This document shows, piece by piece, positions 34,593 to 43,692 of a DNA stretch of 64,000 nt. Numbering within the stretch: position 1 is the stretch's first letter; the number at the start of each line of letters is the position of its first letter. A program made the position numbers and the translations under genes. The stretch is from contig CP138327.1 of the NCBI GenBank assembly GCA_037956075.1, positions 620,001-684,000 on the forward strand, written 5' to 3'. The notes below the pieces were generated by a model. The model ran no database searches, had not been told where the DNA came from, and was given only the letters and a program-made list of their open reading frames with translations. This stretch comes from Catillopecten margaritatus gill symbiont. Lineage in GTDB: Bacteria; Pseudomonadota; Gammaproteobacteria; PS1; Pseudothioglobaceae.

Positions 34593-35456
34593 ATGCCCAT
34601 CTATCTCGTTTTTTTATCCGTTGTTGTCATTTGGTCAACCACACCCTTAGCCATTGTCTGGTCAACGCTTGGCACAAGTAGTAATTTTGGCGTTGCCGCA
34701 AGAATGGTGATTGGACTGGCAATTTGCTTACTAATATTACTTATTAAAAGACAAAAACTCACAACAACACCAACCGCACTTTGGCACTATTTGTATGCAG
34801 GACTTGGTATATTTGTAACAATGTCTTTAGTGTATTATTCCGCTCGCAATCTACCCTCTGGCATCATCTCCATCGTCTTTGGGCTTACGCCCATTGTTAC
34901 TGGCGTATTTGCATTGGTGTTACTCAAAGAAGCCTTTTTTACGATTAATAAAATGGTGGGGTTATTATTGGGTTTAGTTGGGCTAATCGTTATATTTGCA
35001 CAAACCTTGTCCGAAGCCAAAGACTTAATCAATGGATTGCTAACCGTTACACTGGCAATGGCTTTCCAAGCCTTCATCTCCGTCAAACTCAAACACATCA
35101 ACGCCCATATCTCCGCCCTTGAAACCACCACAGGTGCATTACTATTCAGCGTTCCTTTATTCATTGCCATTTGGTTTTTCAACGAAGGCGTCATCCCCGT
35201 CATCACCCTCAAAGCCGCCCTGTCCACCGCCTATTTATCCATCTTCGGCTCAGTCATTGGCTTTATGTCCTACTACCATCTCATCCGCCACGCCAGTGTA
35301 CGAATTGTTGGCATTGTGCCACTTTTAACCCCTGTATTTGCTTTATTATTAGGCTCTTTTCTCAATAACGAAACCCTTACCCTTTCTCAAATTAGCGGCG
35401 TCATTCTCGTATTAATTGGTTTAACTTATTATGAATACGGCACAAAAGAGAGATAA
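34593..35456 (+). CDS. EamA/DMT-family transporter
   Basis: 287 residues with ten predicted spans in two EamA halves; the internal GLTPIVTGVFALVLLKEAF and distal GIVPLLTPVFALLLGSFLNN followed by ETLTLSQISGVILVLIGL are the duplicated family signatures. These proteins export amino acids or other metabolites; the substrate cannot be read from sequence. It follows roxA after 9 bp on the same strand. Its stop lies 2 bp from the start of a palindromic repeat half at 35455, so the repeat probably inserted at the gene's end or forms its 3' end. Confidence 0.85.
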   Translation: MPIYLVFLSVVVIWSTTPLAIVWSTLGTSSNFGVAARMVIGLAICLLILLIKRQKLTTTPTALWHYLYAGLGIFVTMSLVYYSARNLPSGIISIVFGLTPIVTGVFALVLLKEAFFTINKMVGLLLGLVGLIVIFAQTLSEAKDLINGLLTVTLAMAFQAFISVKLKHINAHISALETTTGALLFSVPLFIAIWFFNEGVIPVITLKAALSTAYLSIFGSVIGFMSYYHLIRHASVRIVGIVPLLTPVFALLLGSFLNNETLTLSQISGVILVLIGLTYYEYGTKER

Positions 35457-35872
35457 AGGGACACAAACATTAATTAATTAAAAGTAACCACAAGCCCTAT
35501 ATAGCAATATATTTTGCCATACCTTAATCTAAAAGTAGAAATCATAAATCTGGCACCACCTCTTGTCCCGTCTGCATTCGCAAAAAAATAGCCACCGAAC
35601 CTGAGACCCCTGCATTGGGTATGGATACTGGATAAAAGTTAAATTTTATTCAATTGGTAATTTTTACAAAGCCAGTCCTAGCAGGGTTAACATAGGTTTT
35701 GTAAAAGTTAGAAAATGGATGAAAGTTGGTCTTTAGGCGGTATTCATGCTCAATGCAGGGGGGCTATGGATGGGACTAATATTTTTTGCAAACATAGGCA
35801 AAACAAAGGACGGTGCTATCTTTGCAATCTCTACTCTTGGATTAGGGTTGTAATTAATGTTTGTGTCCCTTT
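35455..35872. repeat. Split palindromic repeat with a ~340-bp insert
   Basis: The left arm AAAGGGACACAAACATTAAT (from 35455) and following sequence to about 35515 match the left part of the intact element at 36551-36643 (shared AAGCCCTATATAGCAATA against AAACCCTATGTAGTAATA); the right arm is at 35851-35872. In between is about 340 bp without an evident gene. The insert has a 9-bp inverted pair (TTTTACAAA at 35662-35670, TTTGTAAAA at 35698-35706) and a 36-codon frame at 35746 (MLNAGGLWMGLIFFANIG...) that may be a gene fragment. Confidence 0.65.
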
Positions 35873-36527
35873 ATCTTTTAAGGGGTCCAGGTTTATTTTT
35901 GCGAAGTTTGCGATTAAGGAGTGTTTCAGCTTTGTCAATAAATTGGTCATTGCCCAGAATTCTTCCTGTTCGGGCGTGAGATTGAAAAGCTTCTATTTTG
36001 TCTGCTTTTGCTTGTTGTAGATAGCCTTTCCAGTTATCAACCATGTCTAATAATTTTTCTGGTTTAATAATATCCAGTGGGTCTGTTCCAGATAAATGTG
36101 CATGGATACTGCTGTATTTGTAATCCCATGGGTCTTTCACTATACCTGCTACAACAGGATTAAGTTCAACATAAGCCACCGCTCGTAGAAAGTAAGTCTC
36201 ATCCATTGGGAAAGAAGAAAATCGCCCTTGCCAAAGGTAACCCGTCCAGTTTTGTCGTTTATTAATAATACGCGTATATATTTTATGGGTCTCACCAATT
36301 GCTTTGCTTAAATTAGAATTTTCACCAGGTGTAGCAACGATATGAACATGATTAGTCATTAAGCAATACGCCCAAATTTCTACATTTTCCTTGTCGCAAT
36401 TGTATTTCAATAACTCAAGATATTTGTGGTAATCATTTTTAGCAAAAAACACATCTTGCTTCCTATTGCCTCTTTGGACAATATGATGTGGGTAATCAGG
36501 TACAACAATTCTCGCTAATCTCGGCAT
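35871..36527 (-). CDS. REP-associated tyrosine transposase (RAYT, Y1_Tnp)
   Basis: 218 residues of the IS200-like HUH family. The opening MPRLARIVVPDYPHHIVQRG, the HUH motif in MTNHVHIVATP and YLWQGRFSS with a following VELNPV are diagnostic of RAYTs, which are single-copy domesticated transposases that mobilise REP palindromes. The gene lies between two copies of the palindrome AAAGGGACACAAACATTAAT, one intact upstream and one split downstream; its stop codon is inside the right arm of the split copy. Full length and intact, so probably active. It appears to be the agent of these palindromes rather than of the CCGAGCG ones. Confidence 0.92.
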   Translation of the reverse strand: MPRLARIVVPDYPHHIVQRGNRKQDVFFAKNDYHKYLELLKYNCDKENVEIWAYCLMTNHVHIVATPGENSNLSKAIGETHKIYTRIINKRQNWTGYLWQGRFSSFPMDETYFLRAVAYVELNPVVAGIVKDPWDYKYSSIHAHLSGTDPLDIIKPEKLLDMVDNWKGYLQQAKADKIEAFQSHARTGRILGNDQFIDKAETLLNRKLRKNKPGPLKR

Positions 36528-36544
36528 AACAATATTATAACACT

Positions 36545-36648
36545 TTAATTAAAGGGACACAAACATTAATTAAAGAAACTAATTAAGAGCAAACATAAAC
36601 CCTATGTAGTAATAGCTTAATAATTAATGTTTGTGTCCCTTTAATTAT
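36545..36648. repeat. REP-like palindrome upstream of the RAYT
   Basis: The arms TTAATTAAAGGGACACAAAC (36545 onward, through about 36573) and its complement (ending 36648) enclose about 50 bases. The arms are near-perfect over 27 bases. The element abuts the stop of the HopJ-family gene and the start region of the transposase, as expected for a RAYT-REP unit. Confidence 0.85.
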
Positions 36649-36980
36649 TGCGTTAAAACTGGTGAGTCAAATTTCAGTCCTTCCCAACCATAAGTAATAA
36701 AATTACGAATATTTTGGTGCGAAGTGCTATTTGAGTCAGTAAGCACTTCTTGATAATATTGTCCGAAGCAATGTAGGGTTTCAAGCGGGGTTAATTGATG
36801 AATGGCCGCAAAACAAAATAATTTAGCACTGCCTTGGTTTTCATTCGCAGAATTTTGTAAATCGCCATTGGTAAAAGCCGCAGGTGTGTGGTCAAAATTT
36901 TCGTCAATCAACACCATTAAATCATTAAAATCCATTTGTGCGCCTGATCTGAGTTCTTCTAAATAGGCTTCTTGTGTCAT
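36645..36980 (-). CDS. HopJ-family protein
   Basis: 111 residues matching the HopJ family (DUF-like, PF08888): FNDLMVLIDENFDHTPAAFT near the N terminus and LETLHCFGQYYQEVL with HQNIRNFITYGWEGLKF at the end. The name comes from a Pseudomonas syringae type III effector list, but members occur widely in free-living gammaproteobacteria without type III secretion, so a host-effector role should not be assumed. The last codons overlap the palindrome at 36545-36648. It is 9 bp downstream of aceE and may be co-transcribed with it. Confidence 0.82.
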   Translation of the reverse strand: MTQEAYLEELRSGAQMDFNDLMVLIDENFDHTPAAFTNGDLQNSANENQGSAKLFCFAAIHQLTPLETLHCFGQYYQEVLTDSNSTSHQNIRNFITYGWEGLKFDSPVLTQ

Positions 36981-36989
36981 AGTTTTCTC

Positions 36990-39638
36990 CTATACCGTCA
37001 TTGGATTTGGCTTGCTAATGTCAACGCCATATTTTGCAATCGCTTCTGTAACAACGCTTGCGTCCATTTCACCCTCGTCAACCAAAGCTTTTAAGGTGGC
37101 AATTGTCACATAGTTTGCATCAACTTCAAAGAAATCCCTCAAAGCGGCACGCGAATCTGAACGACCAAAACCATCCGTACCTAGCACCTCATAACGATTT
37201 GGAATATACTTACGCACTTGTTCTGCGTAATTACGCATATAGTCGGTTGTTGCAATTACTGGACCCTTTGCATTGGTTAAGCATTGAGTAATATAAGGCA
37301 CTTTTGGTGCGTCTGTGCTGAATCGGTTTTCTCTGTCAATGGCTTGTGCTTCACGGGTTAATTCGTTGAAACTGGTGACTGACCAGAGTTTGGATTTTAC
37401 CCCCCAATCATCTGCCAACATTTGTGCGGCTTTTTCCACTTCTCTAAGAATTGTGCCACAACCCATTAATTGCACTTGTTTGTCGCCAGTGCCGACTTCT
37501 TTAAGCGGGTAAATGCCTTTAATAATACCTTCTTCCGTGCCTGCTGGCATTTCTGGGTGCGTATAAAGTTCATTCATCGTGGTAATATAGTAGAAAATAT
37601 TTTCCTGATTTTCATACATTCTTTTCAAGCCACTGCGAATAATAACTGCCATTTCATAAGCATAAGTTGGGTCGTAAGAGACACAGTTTGGAATGGTATT
37701 TGCCACTAAATGTGAGTCGCCATCTTGATGCTGCAAGCCTTCACCATTGAGCGTGGTACGCCCTGCAGTGCCACCGATTAAGAAGCCTTTGGCTTGCATA
37801 TCACCCGCTGCCCATGCCAAATCGCCAACACGCTGAAAACCGAATTTAGAATAATAAATATAAAACGGAATCATTGTCGTATCATGCGTTGCATACGCCG
37901 TTGCCGCTGCAATCCAATCAGAAATAGCCCCTGCTTCGTTAATACCTTCTTGCAAGACTTGACCTTTCTTATCTTCTTTATACCACATCACTTTATCAGA
38001 ATCTTCTGGCTGATAAAGTTGACCCGAGGCCGAGTAAATACCGAGTTGTCTAAACAAACCTTCCATGCCAAAAGTACGAGCTTCATCAGGGATGATTGGC
38101 ACTACTTTTGGACCAAGTTCTTTGTCACGCACCAACAAAGTCATAATACGGTTAAGTGCCATTGTGGTTGACATTTCACGCTCACCACTGGATTCTAATA
38201 ACGCTTTAAAAGTATCTAATTCTGGCGCTTTTAAATTTTCTAATTCGAATGAACGCACGGGTAACGAACCCCCTAATTTTTGGCGTTGAGCGTTCATATA
38301 TCTCATTTCTTCACTGTCTTCTGCTGGTTTGTAAAAATGCAATTCGTTCACATCCTCTTCGGTGACTGGCAGCTTGAAACGCTCGGCAAATTTTGCCACT
38401 TGCTCAAGTCCGAGTTTCTTCTGTGAATGCGTGGTGTTTTGACCTTCTCCTGCCTCGCCCATGCCATAACCTTTAACGGTTTTCGCAAGGATAACCGTTG
38501 GTTTGTCGCTACACGCTTTTGCCGCAGCATACGCTTGAAAAACTTTGAATGGGTCGTGCCCACCACGATTTAAGCCGTAAATTTCATCATCACTGAGATG
38601 CTCAACCATGGCTAATAATTCTGGATATTTACCGAAAAAATGCTTACGCACATAAGCACCATCTTTGGCTTTATAGGCTTGATATTCACCATCCACTACT
38701 TCTTCCATTCGCTTTCTGAGCAAGCCTTGCGTGTCTTTTTCAAGTAGCTTGTCCCACTCGCCACCCCAAATAACTTTTAAGACATTCCAGCCTGCACCAC
38801 GAAACATCCCTTCTAATTCTTGAATGATTTTGCCATTGCCACGCACAGGTCCATCAAGGCGTTGGAGGTTGCAATTAATAACAAAAATTAAGTTATCAAG
38901 TTTTTCACGACCCGCCATGGAAATTGCACCCAAAGATTCTGGCTCATCAGTTTCACCATCACCAAGATACGCCCAAACAGTGCGTTTATCCGTTTGCTTA
39001 ATCTCACGATGATGCAAATATTTCATAAAACGCGCTTGATAAATAGCCATAATCGGACCCAGCCCCATAGACACCGTTGGAAATTGCCAAAAATCTGGCA
39101 TTAACCAAGGGTGTGGGTATGAACTCAGCCCGTCTTTGCCTGCTTCTTGACGGAAAAGTAACATTTGTGCCTCAGTGATACGCCCTTCTAAGAAAGCACG
39201 GGAATAAATGCCAGGGGAAATATGCCCTTGGAAAAAGATTAAATCTGCCCCTTGCTCAGCATCAGGACCCCGATAAAAATGGTTAAAACCCACTTCATAC
39301 AAAGTCGCACTGGAAGCAAACGAAGCGATATGCCCACCTAAATCATAGGGCAACTGGTTAGCTTTTACCACCATCACCATCGCATTCCAACGCACAACTG
39401 CTGAAATTCTTCTTTCAACCTCTTCATTGATATCCGTTGCAACTTCTTTGTCTTTCGCAATCGAATTCAAATACGCAGTATTCACACCCGTCGGTAAATC
39501 CATCCCCTCTTTATCCGCCATATCCATCAACTGATTAAGTAAAAACTTGGCACGGTCGTCGCCTTCTACACGGGCAACGGATTTAAAGGCATCTAGCCAT
39601 TCTTGGGTTTCTAAGGGGTTTAAATCTTGTGTTGACAT
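36990..39638 (-). CDS. aceE: Pyruvate dehydrogenase E1 component (homodimeric)
   Basis: 882 residues, the normal size for homodimeric AceE. Thiamine-diphosphate motif YLGDGETDEPESLGAI with NLIFVINCNLQRLDGPVRGN, the SYPHPWLMPDFWQFPTVSMG block and RDFFEVDANYVTIATL at the end are typical. It decarboxylates pyruvate and passes the acetyl group to the lipoyl E2. The usual downstream aceF and lpd are absent: the next genes are the HopJ-family gene and a RAYT, so E2 and E3 must be encoded elsewhere. The ribosome site AAGGAG is upstream of a short A/T-rich leader. Confidence 0.96.
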   Translation of the reverse strand: MSTQDLNPLETQEWLDAFKSVARVEGDDRAKFLLNQLMDMADKEGMDLPTGVNTAYLNSIAKDKEVATDINEEVERRISAVVRWNAMVMVVKANQLPYDLGGHIASFASSATLYEVGFNHFYRGPDAEQGADLIFFQGHISPGIYSRAFLEGRITEAQMLLFRQEAGKDGLSSYPHPWLMPDFWQFPTVSMGLGPIMAIYQARFMKYLHHREIKQTDKRTVWAYLGDGETDEPESLGAISMAGREKLDNLIFVINCNLQRLDGPVRGNGKIIQELEGMFRGAGWNVLKVIWGGEWDKLLEKDTQGLLRKRMEEVVDGEYQAYKAKDGAYVRKHFFGKYPELLAMVEHLSDDEIYGLNRGGHDPFKVFQAYAAAKACSDKPTVILAKTVKGYGMGEAGEGQNTTHSQKKLGLEQVAKFAERFKLPVTEEDVNELHFYKPAEDSEEMRYMNAQRQKLGGSLPVRSFELENLKAPELDTFKALLESSGEREMSTTMALNRIMTLLVRDKELGPKVVPIIPDEARTFGMEGLFRQLGIYSASGQLYQPEDSDKVMWYKEDKKGQVLQEGINEAGAISDWIAAATAYATHDTTMIPFYIYYSKFGFQRVGDLAWAAGDMQAKGFLIGGTAGRTTLNGEGLQHQDGDSHLVANTIPNCVSYDPTYAYEMAVIIRSGLKRMYENQENIFYYITTMNELYTHPEMPAGTEEGIIKGIYPLKEVGTGDKQVQLMGCGTILREVEKAAQMLADDWGVKSKLWSVTSFNELTREAQAIDRENRFSTDAPKVPYITQCLTNAKGPVIATTDYMRNYAEQVRKYIPNRYEVLGTDGFGRSDSRAALRDFFEVDANYVTIATLKALVDEGEMDASVVTEAIAKYGVDISKPNPMTV

Positions 39639-39698
39639 AAGGAGTTAATTTAAAAAAATAATTAGGTAATTATCCCAAATTTAAGAGGCTTTAACACC

Positions 39699-40076
39699 CT
39701 ACTTTACAAAATATTTTGTTACTAAAAGTGAAGTGAAAAATCCACCCATACCAAAGACGATTTGAACGATTTCTTGGTCAGGATAAAGATTATCACCAAT
39801 AAGCCCACCTGCGAATAACGCCAAAAGTGGCATCATATACAATTGAAAAGCTCGATAAAATAATTCTTGCGATGAGATTTCCAAGGTAACAAAGTCGCCA
39901 ACAGCAACGCCTGCTTGCACAGGTTTACTGAAAACCGAGTAATGGTCAAAATGTTTTGCTAAAATCCCCGTGCCACAGCCGCCACTCGCTGAACAAGAAT
40001 GGCAGCCTGATGAACGATTGACTTTTAATTTCATCGTTTCGGTTTGAATTTCAATCACTTCGAATTGTTCTTTCAT
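39699..40076 (-). CDS. rseC: RseC/MucC-like SoxR-reducing family protein
   Basis: About 125 residues from the ATG at 40076. The cysteine-rich SSGCHSCSASGGCGTGI near residue 20 and two C-terminal membrane helices (FQLYMMPLLALFAGGLIG and VFGMGGFFTSLLVTKYF) match the RseC family, implicated in sigma-E control and in electron supply to SoxR. A longer frame to 40127 overlaps the divergent algC start, so the internal Met, which begins the conserved part, was chosen. No rpoE/rseAB genes are adjacent, unlike E. coli. Confidence 0.85.
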   Translation of the reverse strand: MKEQFEVIEIQTETMKLKVNRSSGCHSCSASGGCGTGILAKHFDHYSVFSKPVQAGVAVGDFVTLEISSQELFYRAFQLYMMPLLALFAGGLIGDNLYPDQEIVQIVFGMGGFFTSLLVTKYFVK

Positions 40077-40114
40077 TAAAATAGAGGCTTTATTTTTTAT
40101 CTCATTATATCCGT

Positions 40115-41488
40115 ATGTCAATCCCACAATCCATTTTTAAAGCCTATGATATTCGTGGCATCGTTGAAGACGAACTCACTTCTGAAACAGTCAAACTCAT
40201 TGGTCAAGCGATTGGCTCCGAATCCATTGCTTGCGGTGAGCGCGGTGTGGTGATTGGTCGTGATGGGCGATTAAGTGGCGTGGCATTGATGCAAGCCTTA
40301 AAAGACGGACTTAAATCTACGGGCTGTCATGTGGTGGATATTGGTATGGTGCCGACGCCTTTGGTTTATTATTCAACTTATACCAAAGCGGCAAGTTCTG
40401 GGGTGATGATTACTGGCTCGCACAATCCGCCTGAATATAATGGCTTTAAAATTATGATTGCGGGGGAGACGCTGTCGGGGGAACGCATTCAAGGTCTATA
40501 CGAACGCATTCAGAAACAAGATTTTTTTACGGGACACGGCACTTCGACTAAAGTGGACATTGAAGATGATTATATCGATTGTATCGCCGCCGACATTAAA
40601 TTAAACAAGCCTCTACATATAGTAGTAGATGCAGGCAATGGCGTGGCAGGCAATATTGCACCAAAATTGTTTGAGCGATTGGGGGCAAAAGTAACGAAAT
40701 TATTTTGTTTGGTTGATGGCACTTTTCCCAACCATCATCCCGATCCGTCAAAAATGGCAAATTTAGAAGATATTATTAAAGAAGTTAAAAACACAGGTGC
40801 CGATATGGGCTTTGCCTTTGATGGCGATGGCGACCGACTTGGATTGATTGACAACAAAGGTAATGTGATTTGGGCGGATAGACAAATGATTTTGTATGCG
40901 CGTGATATTTTGAGTCGCAATGCAGGAGCTAAAATTGTGTTCGATGTTAAATGCTCATCCTTACTACCAAAAGACATTACTGAGCATGGTGGTGAAGCGA
41001 TTATGTCACGCACAGGGCATAGTTTTATCAAGGCAAAACTCAAAGAAACGGGTGCGGAACTTGGGGGTGAGATGAGCGGGCATATTTTCTTTAAAGAACG
41101 ATGGTACGGTTTTGATGATGCACTTTACACGGGGGCGAGATTATTAGAAATTCTTTCAAAAACTGATAAAACTTGTGCAGAAGTGTTTGCCGATTTACCT
41201 GACAGCATCAACACCCCTGAAATTAACATTCACTTTGACAAACAAGGGCAGCAGTTTGAAGCAATGGATAAACTTAGCACTAATGTTGATTTTGCAGGGG
41301 CGAAAATTACCACGATTGATGGCGTGCGTGTGGATTATCCGAATGGCTGGGGATTGGTTCGCCCTTCTAATACCACGCCATGTTTGGTATTGCGATTTGA
41401 GGCGGATGATGAGAAAACTTTGATTGAAATTCAACAAAAATTCAAAGTTTGGCTGAATAATAACGACATCCCAACTATAAATATTTAA
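40115..41488 (+). CDS. algC: Phosphomannomutase/phosphoglucomutase
   Basis: 457 residues. The phosphoserine loop TGSHNPPEYNG has the catalytic Ser102, the metal loop FAFDGDGDRLG follows, then the sugar-binding GGEMSGHIFF and the phosphate-binding RPSNTTPCLVLRFE. It interconverts mannose (or glucose) 6- and 1-phosphates and so feeds manC at 4.3 kb for GDP-mannose and GDP-fucose. The AlgC-type dual specificity is inferred from length and motifs. Divergent from rseC and convergent with mgtE, whose stop overlaps its own by 4 bp. Confidence 0.92.
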   Translation: MSIPQSIFKAYDIRGIVEDELTSETVKLIGQAIGSESIACGERGVVIGRDGRLSGVALMQALKDGLKSTGCHVVDIGMVPTPLVYYSTYTKAASSGVMITGSHNPPEYNGFKIMIAGETLSGERIQGLYERIQKQDFFTGHGTSTKVDIEDDYIDCIAADIKLNKPLHIVVDAGNGVAGNIAPKLFERLGAKVTKLFCLVDGTFPNHHPDPSKMANLEDIIKEVKNTGADMGFAFDGDGDRLGLIDNKGNVIWADRQMILYARDILSRNAGAKIVFDVKCSSLLPKDITEHGGEAIMSRTGHSFIKAKLKETGAELGGEMSGHIFFKERWYGFDDALYTGARLLEILSKTDKTCAEVFADLPDSINTPEINIHFDKQGQQFEAMDKLSTNVDFAGAKITTIDGVRVDYPNGWGLVRPSNTTPCLVLRFEADDEKTLIEIQQKFKVWLNNNDIPTINI

Positions 41489-42834
41489 ACCACTAACGAA
41501 GCAAACCCTAAAAATGCGACAAAACCAATTACATCAGTAATGGTTGTGAGGACAACTCCGCCTGCTAATGCGGGATCAATTTTAAATTTAACCAGTAAAG
41601 CAGGGAGAAATGCACCTGAGAATGCGGCAAAAACTAGATTAACAATAATGGCTAGCGCAATGACAATGCTTAATACTAGGTCGGCAAACCAGAAATAAGT
41701 CGCTATACCAATTACCAAAGACCAAACTACACCATTCAAAACTCCAACTGCCACTTCTTTATTTACCAGCATTTTAAGATTAGAGGTCGTTACTCTACCT
41801 GTGGCAATACCACGAGTGACTAAAATCAAGGTTTGCGTACCTGCAATACCGCCCATTGAAGCAACCACAGGCATTAAAATAGCGAGCGCAATTTTTTCTT
41901 GCAAAGTGGCTTCAAACAGTCCGATAAAAAACACGGCAATAAAGACAGTAATGAGATTAACTCCTAACCAAATACTACGGCGTTTGGTACTTTGCATTAC
42001 GGGAGCAAACACATCTTCTTCACTCAAGCCTGCCATTGACAACACCGAGTGTTCGGCTTCATCACGAATCACATCAACCACATCATCAATCGTAATACGC
42101 CCAATAAGCTCATTATTTTCATCAATCACAGGGGCTGAAATTAAATTTCGCTGCTCAAATAAATGTGCGACTTCACGCTCGGGTAACTTGGCTGAAATCG
42201 GCTGCAAATCTTGATTGATAAGGGGGGCAATATTTTGTTCTGCTTCGTTGGTTAACAAGGTGGAAACATGAATTGAACCTATGTATTTATAAGCACGGTC
42301 AACCACAAATATTTGGTCAGTATCAATGGGCATTTCTTTCAATAAGCGTAAATAACGAATCACGGTGCGTACATTAACATCATCACGGACGGTAATAATA
42401 TCAATATTCATCAGTCCACCCGCCGTATCTTCGGGGTAAGACAATACACGCTTGAGGTGATCTCGGTGCTTGTAATCCAATGTCAACAATAGATTATGCA
42501 GTGCAGATTCGGGCAAATCTGGCACAATATCTGCCAAATCATCCGTATCTAAGCCTTCAGTGGCTTTGACGATAGAGTCAACTGTCATTTCACTCAACAG
42601 TTGCGCCCGCACATCCTCGTTTAAATCTTTCAGAATATCGCCTTGCGTATCTGTATCAATATCAAGCCAAAGCTGCGTTCTATCTTTCGGTGGAACAGCT
42701 TCTAACAGGCGAGCAATTTCAGCCGAATGTAAATTGGCAAACTGGGTGGTGGCTTCTTCATACAAAGATGCCTCCAGAGACATCATTAGTTTCTGCAGAC
42801 AATCTTCAAAAGAAGTATTTTTAACTTCCGGCAT
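41485..42834 (-). CDS. mgtE: Magnesium transporter MgtE
   Basis: 449 residues. N-terminal MgtE superhelical domain (LLEAVPPKDRTQLWLDI, LPESALHNLLLTLD), two CBS domains (about 135-255, including YPEDTAGGLMNID) and five C-terminal spans starting near residue 285 with MPVVASMGGIAGTQT, the pore region. It is a Mg2+-gated channel/transporter of the inner membrane. A near-palindromic TACCCCCTTGAGGGGTA lies about 40 bp upstream of the start (42881-42897). No M-box riboswitch is evident in the short leader. Confidence 0.94.
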   Translation of the reverse strand: MPEVKNTSFEDCLQKLMMSLEASLYEEATTQFANLHSAEIARLLEAVPPKDRTQLWLDIDTDTQGDILKDLNEDVRAQLLSEMTVDSIVKATEGLDTDDLADIVPDLPESALHNLLLTLDYKHRDHLKRVLSYPEDTAGGLMNIDIITVRDDVNVRTVIRYLRLLKEMPIDTDQIFVVDRAYKYIGSIHVSTLLTNEAEQNIAPLINQDLQPISAKLPEREVAHLFEQRNLISAPVIDENNELIGRITIDDVVDVIRDEAEHSVLSMAGLSEEDVFAPVMQSTKRRSIWLGVNLITVFIAVFFIGLFEATLQEKIALAILMPVVASMGGIAGTQTLILVTRGIATGRVTTSNLKMLVNKEVAVGVLNGVVWSLVIGIATYFWFADLVLSIVIALAIIVNLVFAAFSGAFLPALLVKFKIDPALAGGVVLTTITDVIGFVAFLGFASLVV

Positions 42835-42958
42835 TAGCGCTCCTTTAAAGACGCTGTTTTATGTGCTTCACTCTTTTCAGTACCCCCTTGAGGGGTATAA
42901 ATTGCACTCTTCAATATTCAGCAATCCCTTGAAACTTAGAGTGACACCCTAATATAAT

Positions 42959-43252
42959 TTATTTTCTATGATTGTTCAGTTTTTCTTTATGCTTTTTAAC
43001 TTGTGCATCCAACTTATTTACCATTCGGTCAATCGAAACATACATGTCTCCACTTTCAGCTTTAGCAAATAAATCTGCACCACTAACATGAATAGACGCT
43101 TCAGCTTTTTGCACATCTTTTTCAACTTCTAAAATCATATTGACATTAATCAAATGATCGAAGTGGTGTTTAATTTTAGAGAGTTTCTCTTCTGCATGTT
43201 GTTTAATTGCATCAGTGATATCGAGATGGTGACCAGAAATACTTAATTGCAT
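42959..43252 (-). CDS. hpf: Ribosome hibernation promoting factor
   Basis: 97 residues of the short HPF/YfiA family: MQLSISGHHLDITDAIKQHA at the start, HFDHLINVNMILEVEKDVQKAEA in the middle and YVSIDRMVNKLDAQVKKHKEK at the end. Binds the 30S decoding region and promotes 100S dimers or inactive 70S in stationary phase. It is usually next to rpoN, which is not here. Ribosome site AAGGAG about 8 nt before the ATG. Length is typical of the short form. Confidence 0.93.
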   Translation of the reverse strand: MQLSISGHHLDITDAIKQHAEEKLSKIKHHFDHLINVNMILEVEKDVQKAEASIHVSGADLFAKAESGDMYVSIDRMVNKLDAQVKKHKEKLNNHRK

Positions 43253-43425
43253 AAATGCTCCTTATATGAGTTAAAGTTAAGTTTGTATTGCAATTTAATT
43301 GTGCCATAAACTCACACGAGCAATAAAGTATTTTTTAGTTTTTTTGGTAAATAAAAAACCCCATAAAACTTAATTTTAGATTATAATTACCCTTTTTATA
43401 CGTATTAAAGATTTAGGAGAATAAC

Positions 43426-43629
43426 ATGGACGCAGTAAGTCAAGAGAGCAATACATTGAGCACACAAAGAATTGCACTACAAAAAACATTTAAAGAATTC
43501 AACGAAACAAATGGTTTTTCTTATGAGGAGTGGGTAAATCCACCCGCAGGTCATTTTTATGAAGGCTATAAAAAAGAGTTGGACGAAATTAACGACCAAA
43601 TGGCGCCGCCTTTACAATACCAGTCATAA
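43426..43629 (+). CDS. Small conserved-looking protein of unknown function
   Basis: 67 residues, hydrophilic, with no signal or membrane segment. The C-terminal half is striking in its aromatic and proline content: FNETNGFSYEEWVNPPAGHF and YEGYKKELDEINDQMAPPLQ. It has a strong Shine-Dalgarno (AGGAGA, 6 nt spacing), a perfect TATAAT at 43382-43387 with a poor -35, and its own terminator, so it looks like a well-expressed monocistronic gene. I do not recognise the family. The codon use fits the neighbours. Confidence 0.7.
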   Translation: MDAVSQESNTLSTQRIALQKTFKEFNETNGFSYEEWVNPPAGHFYEGYKKELDEINDQMAPPLQYQS

Positions 43630-43648
43630 TCAATCTTTGATTGATGAT

Positions 43649-43673
43649 AAAAAGCCCCGTTTTGGGGCTTTTT
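43649..43673 (+). terminator. Rho-independent terminator after the 67-residue gene
   Basis: AAAAAGCCCC and GGGGCTTTTT pair around a GTTTT loop and continue into a T-rich run, ending about 20 bp after the upstream stop and 20 bp before the argD start. The pairing A-run means it may also work on the other strand. Confidence 0.9.
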
Positions 43674-43692
43674 GCTTTTTTAGGAACAAACA

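Noticed and set aside
35715..36020. Plus-strand frame of about 100 codons over the RAYT end
   Set aside because: It overlaps the RAYT in antisense and the split palindrome; the peptide is cysteine- and serine-rich with no pattern.
36645..36980. Type III effector suggested by the HopJ name
   Set aside because: No secretion signal, chaperone or type III apparatus is seen, and the family is widespread in non-pathogens; kept only as a family name.
42835..42958. Magnesium (M-box or YkoK-type) riboswitch before mgtE
   Set aside because: The 124-bp gap holds only a short palindrome and no long multi-helix fold could be traced.
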